The position numbers and the translations under genes were made by a program. Under the pieces are notes generated by a model. It did no database searches and was not told where the DNA came from. It saw only the letters and a program-made list of their open reading frames with translations. Of a stretch of DNA of 39,693 nt, positions 14,386 to 21,749 are shown piece by piece. This DNA is from an uncultured Enorma sp. GTDB lineage: Bacteria; Actinomycetota; Coriobacteriia; Coriobacteriales; Coriobacteriaceae. Location of the stretch: assembly GCA_905210055.1 (NCBI GenBank), contig CAJLVH010000003.1:1-39693 (forward strand), in the 5' to 3' direction. Positions within the stretch are counted from its first letter, which is position 1. The number at the start of each line of letters is the position of its first letter.

Positions 14386-14465
14386 GACCCTTCGCCGGAT
14401 TATCCTGCGGGGTGATTTCGCAGCGAAGCGAGGACAAGCCCCGCATGATAATCCGACGAAGGGTC
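14386..14465. repeat. 80-bp cruciform-like inverted repeat after fhs
   Basis: Arms 14386-14412 and 14439-14465 match at 25 of 27 positions as reverse complements (outer GACCCTTCG, then CGGATTATC, then TGCGGGG). The 26-nt loop has its own small hairpin TTCGC-A-GCGAA. It lies 15 nt beyond the fhs stop codon. There is no T-tract on either strand, so it is not a standard terminator; it looks like a REP/MITE-class element or a structured RNA. Confidence 0.75.
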
Positions 14466-14480
14466 AATGGGATACAGTAA

Positions 14481-16154
14481 CTAGAACAGCCCCGTGATCA
14501 CGCCGTTCTCGTCCACGTCAATCTTCTCCGCGGCGGGTACCTTCGGCAGGCCCGGCATCGTCATGATGTCGCCCGTGAGCGCCACCACGAAGCCCGCACC
14601 GGCGGAAACCTTGAGGTTGCGCACCGTGATGCGGAAGCCCTCGGGCGCGCCGAGCTTATGCTGGTCGTCCGTGAAGGAGTACTGAGTCTTTGCCACGCAC
14701 ACGGGGAGGTTGCCGAAGCCATTCTCCTTGAGCTGACCGAGCTGACGCTTCGCAAGCGGGGTGTAGTCCACACCGTCGGCATGGTAGATCTTGATGGCGA
14801 TGGCTTCGAGCGCCTCGTCGATGGGCGTACCAGTCTCGTACGAGAAGCGGAACTCGTGCGGCTCGTCGCACAGGCGCATGACCTCTTGCGCGAGCGCCTC
14901 GCCGCCTTCGCCGCCCTTCGCCCAGACCTCGGACAGCGCGACGTTCACGCCGAGTTCACGGCACTTCTGCTCGACGAGCGCGAGCTCGGCAGGCGTGTCC
15001 GTGGGGAACGCGTTGATGGCGACGACGCACGGCAGGCCATAGACGTCCTTGATGTTCGACACATGGCGAAGCAGGTTCGGAAGACCCGCCTCGAGTGCCT
15101 CGAGGTTCTCAGTCGTGAGCTCGGCCTTCGGCACGCCGCCGTTGTACTTGAGCGCACGCACCGTCGCCACGACGACCACGGCATCCGGATCGAGATCGGC
15201 GAAACGGCATTTGATGTCGAGGAACTTCTCCGCACCCAGGTCCGCGCCGAAGCCGGCCTCGGTCACGACGTACTCGCCGAGCTTGAGTGCGCACTCGGTC
15301 GCCTGCACGGAGTTGCAGCCGTGCGCGATGTTCGCGAAGGGACCGCCGTGGACGAACGCGGGCGTGTGCTCGAGCGTCTGCACGAGGTTCGGCTTGATGG
15401 CATCCTTGAGGAGCGCCGCCATGGCACCTTCAGCCTTGAGATCGGAAGCGGTGACGGGCTTGCCGGCATAGGTGTAGGCAACAACCATGCTGCCCAGGCG
15501 ACGCTTCAAGTCCATGAGGTCGCTCGCCAGGCAGAAGGCGGCCATGACCTCGGAGGCGACAGTGATGTCGAAGCCGTCCTCGCGCGGCACGCCCTGCGCC
15601 TTGCCACCGAGACCGTCGACGATGTGACGGAGCTGACGGTCGTTCATGTCCACCGCGCGCTTCCACACGATCTGCTTGGGATCGATGCCAAGGGCATTAC
15701 CCTGCTGGATGTGGTTATCGAGCATGGCGGCAAGGAGGTTGTTCGCCGCGCCGATGGCATGGAAGTCGCCGGTGAAGTGCAGGTTGATGTCCTCCATGGG
15801 GACGACCTGCGCGTAACCGCCGCCAGCGGCGCCGCCCTTCACGCCGAACACCGGACCGAGCGACGGCTCGCGAAGCGCGAGCACGGCCTTCTTGCCCAAA
15901 CGCGAGAGGGCGTCGGCGAGACCGACGGACGTGGTGGTCTTGCCCTCACCCGCCGGCGTGGGGTTGATGGCGGTCACGAGGACGAGCTTGGCCTTGCGCG
16001 GCATATCGCGCAGCGCATGGATATCGACCTTCGCCTTGTACTTGCCGTAGTAATCGAGCTGATCTTCGGAAAGACCGACCTTCTCGGCAATCTTGGAGAT
16101 ATGCCACATCTCCGCTTCTTGCGCGATCTCGATATCCGTCTTGTACTCTGCCAT
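14481..16154 (-). CDS. fhs: formate--tetrahydrofolate ligase
   Basis: Activates formate with ATP to 10-formyl-THF, the entry of formate into one-carbon metabolism. 557 residues, standard length. P-loop TPAGEGKTTT near residue 66, LREPSLGPVFGVKGGAAGGG, and FTGDFHAIGAANNLLAA are typical, as is PFANIAHGCNS. ATG at 16154 follows GAGGGGAG with 6 nt spacing. It heads the folate block. With the FNT channel, FchA and FolD it gives a complete path from external formate to methylene-THF for purine, thymidylate and serine synthesis; in acetogens the same genes start the methyl branch, but nothing else of that pathway is here. Confidence 0.97.
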   Translation of the reverse strand: MAEYKTDIEIAQEAEMWHISKIAEKVGLSEDQLDYYGKYKAKVDIHALRDMPRKAKLVLVTAINPTPAGEGKTTTSVGLADALSRLGKKAVLALREPSLGPVFGVKGGAAGGGYAQVVPMEDINLHFTGDFHAIGAANNLLAAMLDNHIQQGNALGIDPKQIVWKRAVDMNDRQLRHIVDGLGGKAQGVPREDGFDITVASEVMAAFCLASDLMDLKRRLGSMVVAYTYAGKPVTASDLKAEGAMAALLKDAIKPNLVQTLEHTPAFVHGGPFANIAHGCNSVQATECALKLGEYVVTEAGFGADLGAEKFLDIKCRFADLDPDAVVVVATVRALKYNGGVPKAELTTENLEALEAGLPNLLRHVSNIKDVYGLPCVVAINAFPTDTPAELALVEQKCRELGVNVALSEVWAKGGEGGEALAQEVMRLCDEPHEFRFSYETGTPIDEALEAIAIKIYHADGVDYTPLAKRQLGQLKENGFGNLPVCVAKTQYSFTDDQHKLGAPEGFRITVRNLKVSAGAGFVVALTGDIMTMPGLPKVPAAEKIDVDENGVITGLF

Positions 16155-16540
16155 ATTCGCTCCCCTCGTTGAATGGCACTACCCGTCTATCGTACCGTGC
16201 TTCGTCGTTACCGCGCTTGCGGCATCCGTAAATAGCCGATTATTCACAGCGGGTGGATGACGCGTCGTTGCAAGCCCAGCGAATTCGGGGTACAGCGTGG
16301 CGGGCAGCCGCTTCTCATCGGGGCCGCCCTTTGGGAGCACGCGTTAACGACGGAGATGATTGCGCCGAAATCAATACGAGAAGTCTCATCCCCGAAGCAG
16401 TCTCATCACGTTGATTCACCTAAAGGTTGAACCACGACGTTATTCATACCATCGCACGGCATTTCCCCAGCACATAGATATTATAAAGGGCTGCATTTTT
16501 TGCTGGACAATCCACGGGATACAAGATTCAAGGAGCATAG
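16155..16540. other. divergent intergenic region between fhs and the binding-protein gene
   Basis: 386 bases between divergent genes, clearly AT-richer towards the right. It should hold both promoters. For the plus-strand operon the best -10 candidates are TATTAT or TATAAA within 16479-16487, about 55 nt before the ATG, without a good -35. GGGCAGCC...GGGGCCGCCC near 16302-16331 could fold. No gene or known riboswitch seen. Confidence 0.4.
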
Positions 16541-17395
16541 ATGAACCTATCTAGGAGGTCGTTCGCGGCGCTTGCGCTCACCGCCGGGCTTGCACCCATC
16601 GGTTCCGCATTCAGCGGATGCACGGGAGGAGCACCCAAGGAATCGGGCAGCAACGGCACGACATCCTCGCCAGCGGGCGCACTTCGCGCCGGCGTACGCG
16701 CGGATGTCATGGGGTTCGGATACCTCAACGAGAAAACCGGCAAGTACTACGGGCTCGAGATCGATATCGTGCACGAGCTCGCTGAGCGCATGGGTGAGAC
16801 CGATGTGGCGTTCATCACCGTTACCCCAGACGACCGCAAGGAGATGCTGCTCGAGGGTGACATCGACCTCATCTGCGCCTGCTACTCCATCGCCGACTCG
16901 CGTTTGGAGAATTTCGACTTCTCGCCTGCGTACTATACCGACCAGGTCATCGCGGTCGTTCAGAACTCTTCGATGATCACCGCCATCGAGGACATGCGCG
17001 GACGGACGTTCGGGACGATGTCCGGGTCGAACGCGGCACCGCTCCTGAGTACGAAGCTCTACGAGATCGGCATGAGCGACGGCGAGGTCGTCTCGGCAAA
17101 CGACGACAACTCCGACGTGACGTTCAAGACCTGGCACCTGCTCCAGTTCCCGAGCTACCGCGAGCTCTCGGACGCTCTCGAGACAGGCACCGTCGACGCC
17201 ATGGTACTCGACGGCGCGATCGCGAAGACGTACCTGAACGACAAGCGGTCCGTCATCGAGGGGTTCGATGTCGCCGAGCAATCGTACGGCATCGCCACCC
17301 AGAAGGGCTCGGAGCTTTCGGCGTCCGTCGCACAGGTCGTTCAGGATATGCTCGACGATGGCACCATCGACGCACTCGTCGACAAGTGGGACTAG
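16541..17395 (+). CDS. solute-binding lipoprotein, family 3 (amino-acid type)
   Basis: 284 residues. N-terminus has a twin-arginine-like RRSF, a hydrophobic stretch and a lipobox FSGC with the lipidated Cys27, so it should sit on the outer face of the membrane. The mature part fits SBP family 3: GFGYLNEKTGKYYGLEIDIV, DLICACYSIADSRLENFDFSPAYY (the usual ligand-contact region), MSGSNAAPLL, and VDAMVLDGAIAKTYL in the second lobe. No amino-acid ABC permease or ATPase is near. Instead the stop codon is 9 nt before the start of a Cache-MscS channel gene, implying that this protein delivers a ligand to, or is sensed by, that membrane protein. Start ATG follows AAGGAG with about 6 nt spacing. Ligand unknown; a polar amino acid is a guess from the family only. 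Confidence 0.85.
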   Translation: MNLSRRSFAALALTAGLAPIGSAFSGCTGGAPKESGSNGTTSSPAGALRAGVRADVMGFGYLNEKTGKYYGLEIDIVHELAERMGETDVAFITVTPDDRKEMLLEGDIDLICACYSIADSRLENFDFSPAYYTDQVIAVVQNSSMITAIEDMRGRTFGTMSGSNAAPLLSTKLYEIGMSDGEVVSANDDNSDVTFKTWHLLQFPSYRELSDALETGTVDAMVLDGAIAKTYLNDKRSVIEGFDVAEQSYGIATQKGSELSASVAQVVQDMLDDGTIDALVDKWD

Positions 17396-17404
17396 GTGAA
17401 TACC

Positions 17405-20400
17405 ATGCAGATGTCGCATACGCTAAAACGCAAGATCGCATTGCTCGTCGCTGTCGTTGCCGTCAGCATGGTCGTCATGGGCGTCCTTTTGTCCAAGATG
17501 CAGGAGAGCCTTTCCATCGACAGCTATACCGCCGAGATGAACGAAGAGGCCGAGCAGCTCATCACCGCCCTCGAGGACGCAGAGGCGGAGAACGCCCAGA
17601 ACAAAGAGACCTTCGACGCCATCTATCAGTCGAAGGCGCAGACCGTCTCGTTCATGGCCAACAACGACACCGGATTCAAGGCAACTAACGCTAAGATGCG
17701 GGAATACCAGCAGCTGCTCGATGTCGATAACATCATGGTCGTGAAAGCCGATGGCGAGATCGTTGCGAAGGCGGCCGATACGCGCGCCGATTTCTCCTAT
17801 GCGCGCTTCAACTACCTGCGCGAGTGTCTCTCAACCGGTGAGCCTTCCCGCGCCGTCGAAATAGAACTTCCTGAAGAGGACTGGCTCATGCGCTACTACG
17901 CGGCGCGCATCGATGGCGATACCATGATCGTAATCGAGCAGAGCCCCGCCGAGCTTCGCGAGCTCGTGGAGACAACCGGTTCCACCGCAAGCGTGCTGAA
18001 GAACATTTCCATAGGGCAGAGCGGCTATGTGTTCGCGCTCTCCGCTCAGACCTATGTGATCGAGTACCATCCGAACGAAGCGTTGATAGGCGCTGACGCC
18101 CTCGACTCAGGCATCGACGTCAACGACCTTGAAGACGGCACCATCACCTGGATGACGCTCGACGGGCAGGAGCTGTACTGCCGCGTAAGCCTCATCGGTG
18201 ACACGTACTACATCTGCGCTATTCCCGGCTCCGATATGGCGGCGGCGCGCAATGTCACCGTCGCGGTCATCCTCTTCGTGTTCTTCGTCGTCATGGCTTC
18301 CGTAGCGCTCTACGGCATCTTTGTCCTGAGTGACGAAGAGCGCTATGAACGCGCGCGCAAGGCGCAGATAGGCGCCGAGAGGATACAGATGAACGGCGCG
18401 GTCGCGAAGCGCTCCGCCATCCTTGCGCTCGTTGGCCTTATCGCGATCGTCGTCGTATCGTTCTACATGCAGACGCTCTTCGCGCTCTCGTCGCAATCGG
18501 TAACGAACAAGGAGCGCGCGTCGCACATCGCTGAAACTATCTCGATAACGAACGATCGAGCAGACGACCTCTCCGCACAGTACAACGAGCGCTACCTTAC
18601 GAAGGCGCGCATCGCGACATACATCATCGAACAGAACCCCGACCTTGCCACCAAGGAGAAGATGCAGGAGCTCGCCGACGCGTTGCAGGTCGCAAACGTC
18701 TACCGCTTCGACCTGAACGGCGACATGGTGGCTTCGAATGCCCCTTACGAGCATTTCTCCCTTTCCGATGATCCCGAGGATCAGTCCTATGCGTTCCACT
18801 GCCTCCTCCAGGGCGTTGAGGAGTACATCCAGGAGCCGATGCCCGACGATACGACCGGCGAACTTCGCCAGTACATCGGCATCGCAACCTATGATGACCA
18901 CGGCTTTGTGGACGGCTTCGTGCAGATCGGCATCCGCGCGAGCCGCCTCGAAACACTGCTCGAGAGCGTGCAAATCGACCGCGTGCTCGATGGCATCAAA
19001 ATCGGAGCCAGCGGATTCGCCTTCGCGGTGAACAAAGATGACGGAACGATTGCGTACTATCCCGATGAGCTAGTCCAAGGCAAAGACGCGTCGAAGGTCG
19101 GCCTCACCGAGGCGCAGCTACGCGGCGGCTATGACGACTATCTCACCATCAACGGTGAGACCTACTACGCCTCTTCTGTCGAGACAGACGATTACTTCGT
19201 CTACGTCGTCGATTCCGAAGGCGAGCTTATGAGCCAGCGCATACCGCTCACCATCGCTACTGGCTCTATCGCCTTGGTGTGCATGGTGCTCGCATTCTGC
19301 ATCGTTTCCGTCGAGCATGCCGCATCTTCAGCGAACGCTTCGCTAAACGCCGAGCTTGAAGAGCGCACCTTCGATATCGAGACGCCTTCTGGTCGCAGAG
19401 CGCGTACCGAGTCTGCTGCGAGCCGCTGGCTCAACCGCTCCTTCAACTGGAAGGAGATGTCACCCGAGCAGAAGCTCGCGTTCGTCCTGCGCATCTTCTC
19501 CGGCATCGCGGGGGTCGCGGTATTCTTCTCCGTGCTGTTCCGCGACCAGATTTTCGGTAGCGGTTCCGTCTTCGGCTATATCTTGGGTGGCGGCTGGGAA
19601 CGCGGGCTCAATATCTTCGCCATCACGGCGAGCATCATGACGGCCTGCGTGATCTTCACGCTCTCCTGGTTCATCCAGCGCTTGCTGCACCTGCTCTCCA
19701 CGGTGCTCTCCGCCCGCGGCGAGACGGTCTGCCGCTTGCTCGTGAGCCTCACAAAATACGGCGCGATCCTCGGTACGTTATATTGGTGCCTCGCAACCGT
19801 GGGCGTGGACACCGCGACGCTCCTTGCGAGCGCCGGCATCCTTACCCTCGCGATCAGCTTCGGCGCGAAGGACCTCGTGACCGACTTGCTATGCGGCCTC
19901 TTTATCATCTTCGAGGGCGAGTTCCGCGTGGGCGACTCCATCTCCGTGGGCGCGAATACCGGCACCGTCATGGAAATCGGCATCCGCACGACGAAGATCA
20001 ACGACGGCAGCGATAACGTAATCGTGCTGCGCAACAGCGCCATCTCGAACGTTATCAACCGCACGAAGCTCGATTCGTTCGCGATAGTCGATGTAAACAT
20101 CACCGTGGGCGAAGATCTGCCTTATATCGAGAACCTGTTCGAACGCGAGCTGCCGAATATCGCCACGCGCCAGCCCATGATCATCGACGGGCCGTTCTAC
20201 CGCGGCGTGGTGACGCTCACCAGCAGCGAGATGACGCTCAGGGTCATGGCGCGCTGCAGCGAGAAGAACCGCTCCGCTCTCGAGCGCAATCTCAAGCGCG
20301 AGATGCGTCTGCTGCTCACACGGTACAACATCGCGCCTTACCAGCAGCAATTCGATCATGAGCTGAATGATAGCATCCTGAACGATCCCGATGAGGTCGA

Positions 20401-20482
20401 AGAGCTCGAGCAGGCGGATGATTACGTCGAAAGCCAGAGCGAGTCTATCGATAAGCTCGAGGGGAAGTTTGAGGATAAGTAG
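17405..20482 (+). CDS. tandem Cache-domain receptor fused to an MscS channel core
   Basis: 1025 residues in the inner membrane. Layout: TM1 (11-29), extracytoplasmic Cache-like domain 1 (about 30-282), TM2 (284-308), short charged cytosolic linker, TM3 (338-362), Cache-like domain 2 (about 363-612), TM4 (613-637), a ~50-residue linker, TM5 (691-712), then three further helices ending in the MscS pore helix (LLASAGILTLAISFGAKDL near 806-824), followed by the MscS beta domain (EFRVGDSI, GTVMEIGIRTT, VIVLRNSAISNVINRT) and vestibule to about 985, and an acidic tail. The two Cache modules share IGxSGxxFA and late G(Q/E)xYY segments, suggesting duplication. Predicted topology puts the pore in the normal MscS orientation. 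I use the ATG at 17405 (AGGTG 7 nt upstream); a GTG at 17396 directly follows the previous stop. Closest idea: a ligand-gated ion or osmolyte channel. Confidence 0.85.
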   Translation: MQMSHTLKRKIALLVAVVAVSMVVMGVLLSKMQESLSIDSYTAEMNEEAEQLITALEDAEAENAQNKETFDAIYQSKAQTVSFMANNDTGFKATNAKMREYQQLLDVDNIMVVKADGEIVAKAADTRADFSYARFNYLRECLSTGEPSRAVEIELPEEDWLMRYYAARIDGDTMIVIEQSPAELRELVETTGSTASVLKNISIGQSGYVFALSAQTYVIEYHPNEALIGADALDSGIDVNDLEDGTITWMTLDGQELYCRVSLIGDTYYICAIPGSDMAAARNVTVAVILFVFFVVMASVALYGIFVLSDEERYERARKAQIGAERIQMNGAVAKRSAILALVGLIAIVVVSFYMQTLFALSSQSVTNKERASHIAETISITNDRADDLSAQYNERYLTKARIATYIIEQNPDLATKEKMQELADALQVANVYRFDLNGDMVASNAPYEHFSLSDDPEDQSYAFHCLLQGVEEYIQEPMPDDTTGELRQYIGIATYDDHGFVDGFVQIGIRASRLETLLESVQIDRVLDGIKIGASGFAFAVNKDDGTIAYYPDELVQGKDASKVGLTEAQLRGGYDDYLTINGETYYASSVETDDYFVYVVDSEGELMSQRIPLTIATGSIALVCMVLAFCIVSVEHAASSANASLNAELEERTFDIETPSGRRARTESAASRWLNRSFNWKEMSPEQKLAFVLRIFSGIAGVAVFFSVLFRDQIFGSGSVFGYILGGGWERGLNIFAITASIMTACVIFTLSWFIQRLLHLLSTVLSARGETVCRLLVSLTKYGAILGTLYWCLATVGVDTATLLASAGILTLAISFGAKDLVTDLLCGLFIIFEGEFRVGDSISVGANTGTVMEIGIRTTKINDGSDNVIVLRNSAISNVINRTKLDSFAIVDVNITVGEDLPYIENLFERELPNIATRQPMIIDGPFYRGVVTLTSSEMTLRVMARCSEKNRSALERNLKREMRLLLTRYNIAPYQQQFDHELNDSILNDPDEVEELEQADDYVESQSESIDKLEGKFEDK

Positions 20483-20513
20483 GACCGCTTTCTCCCATAC
20501 TGGCTGAACAAAA

Positions 20514-20548
20514 CGGGCCGGATGCGCAAGCGAAACGCATCCGGCCCG
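20514..20548. terminator. bidirectional terminator between the channel gene and the LysR gene
   Basis: Perfect 13-bp stem (CGGGCCGGATGCG) with a 9-nt loop between convergent genes. On the minus strand it is followed by TTTTGTTC, on the plus strand by TATTCGTAT, so it serves LysR best. Confidence 0.8.
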
Positions 20549-20625
20549 TATTCGTATCAACACTTCGAAGCTAGGGTTTTCGTGCAGCAATCAATGCAAA
20601 TGTATCCTCGTCTGCACGGTTTATT

Positions 20626-21546
20626 CTAGACATCCAGGGAGAACGTCTTCATGACGCGCGGGAACTCCTTCAGCATGAAGCGCTCGAACTCGAGAAAGCG
20701 CGCGCTGCGGTAGTCGCGCGCGGTCACCGCGAAGACCGACACGGAGAGGTTATCGGGCGGGGCGAGGCGCAGCATCTTGCCGTCCTCGATCGTCGAGAAG
20801 CTCGGTACGCCCACGCCGAAGGCGAATCCATGGTCGTCGGCGACGAGCTTCGCGAACTCCTCGCGCGATCGTATCTTCACCTGGGGAGACCCTAGACCGC
20901 GTGATAGATAGCGCTTGAGGATCGTTTCGTTGAAATCGTCGAGTCCCTCCGCATAGCAAACGGGATACCCCGCGAGTTCGTCCATCCGTACCGTCTCGCG
21001 CTGCGCGAGCGGATGCTTGCCCGAAACGAATACGCCGGTCGGAAGGCTTCCGATCGCCACTGTCGCGCAGCGTGGGTCAGAGTACTCCCCCACGGTGATA
21101 AGCGCGTCGAGGTCATGTGCGAGGAGCCGAGGGATCGCCTCGAAGCCCGAACACAGACCAAGGCTTACCTCCATGCCGAGCTGGCGCTCGAGGAAGCGCT
21201 CGATCCCATGACAAACCGCATAATGATTATGGAACGACGGTATGGCGAGGAGGATGCTGAGGGTGTCGTCACCGCTTTTCATGCGCCCACGCTGCGCCTT
21301 CGCGAACGCGCCGGCCCCGTCGAATGCAGCAAGGGCTGCGCGCGCGTACTCGTCGAACTCCCGACCAAACTGCGTGGCCGTCGCGCCTTTGCTCCTCCTC
21401 AGGAAGAGCGGCAAGCCCAGCTCTTCCTCAAGCGCACCGAGCGCTTTCGAGACGGCCTGGACGGACACCTCCTCCGCCCGCGCAGCTCCGGAAAAGGTGC
21501 CGATGCGCATGACGGAGCAGAAGTAACGAAGTTGCTGTATATTCAT
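20626..21546 (-). CDS. LysR family transcriptional regulator
   Basis: 306 residues. Winged helix-turn-helix in residues 1-60 (QQLRYFCSV, then FSGAARAEEVSVQAVSKALGALE cut by the turn), followed by a LysR substrate-binding domain with the usual HPLA segment (GKHPLAQRE). I start at the ATG at 21546 (MNIQQLRYF), the typical LysR N-terminus; seven more upstream codons are open but atypical. It is convergent with the channel operon and downstream of valS; it has its own TATAAT box and a leader hairpin. Targets are not evident: there is no divergent gene, which is where LysR targets usually lie, so autoregulation or a remote target is likely. Confidence 0.88.
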   Translation of the reverse strand: MNIQQLRYFCSVMRIGTFSGAARAEEVSVQAVSKALGALEEELGLPLFLRRSKGATATQFGREFDEYARAALAAFDGAGAFAKAQRGRMKSGDDTLSILLAIPSFHNHYAVCHGIERFLERQLGMEVSLGLCSGFEAIPRLLAHDLDALITVGEYSDPRCATVAIGSLPTGVFVSGKHPLAQRETVRMDELAGYPVCYAEGLDDFNETILKRYLSRGLGSPQVKIRSREEFAKLVADDHGFAFGVGVPSFSTIEDGKMLRLAPPDNLSVSVFAVTARDYRSARFLEFERFMLKEFPRVMKTFSLDV

Positions 21547-21568
21547 AATAATGACCACCACAAGCACG

Positions 21569-21603
21569 GATGAGCTGGGGCTCCTGCGAGTCCCCAGCTC
21601 ATC
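21569..21603. repeat. 12-bp inverted repeat in the LysR leader
   Basis: GATGAGCTGGGG and its exact complement around 11 nt, ending about 22 nt before the LysR ATG and some 12 nt after the expected start of transcription. No T-tract. Could be an mRNA hairpin or an operator. Confidence 0.6.
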
Positions 21604-21621
21604 GGTATTGACGGTTATTCA

Positions 21622-21627
21622 ATTATA
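21622..21627 (-). promoter_or_regulatory. -10 box of the LysR gene
   Basis: Consensus TATAAT on the minus strand about 75 nt upstream of the start codon; no good -35 hexamer at 16-18 nt. Confidence 0.4.
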
Positions 21628-21749
21628 CGGAACCACCCATTGTGAAAGGTCGCATGCCAACCGCATCAACTGTCGCTTGAGACGCGACGAGACGACACGC
21701 CCGCGCGACCTGGCACATGCCGTTCCTACAAGGTACACCGGGCTCCTTG

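Noticed and set aside
16155..16540. Tetrahydrofolate riboswitch upstream of fhs
   Set aside because: No segment matched the conserved core that I know; the region also serves a divergent operon.
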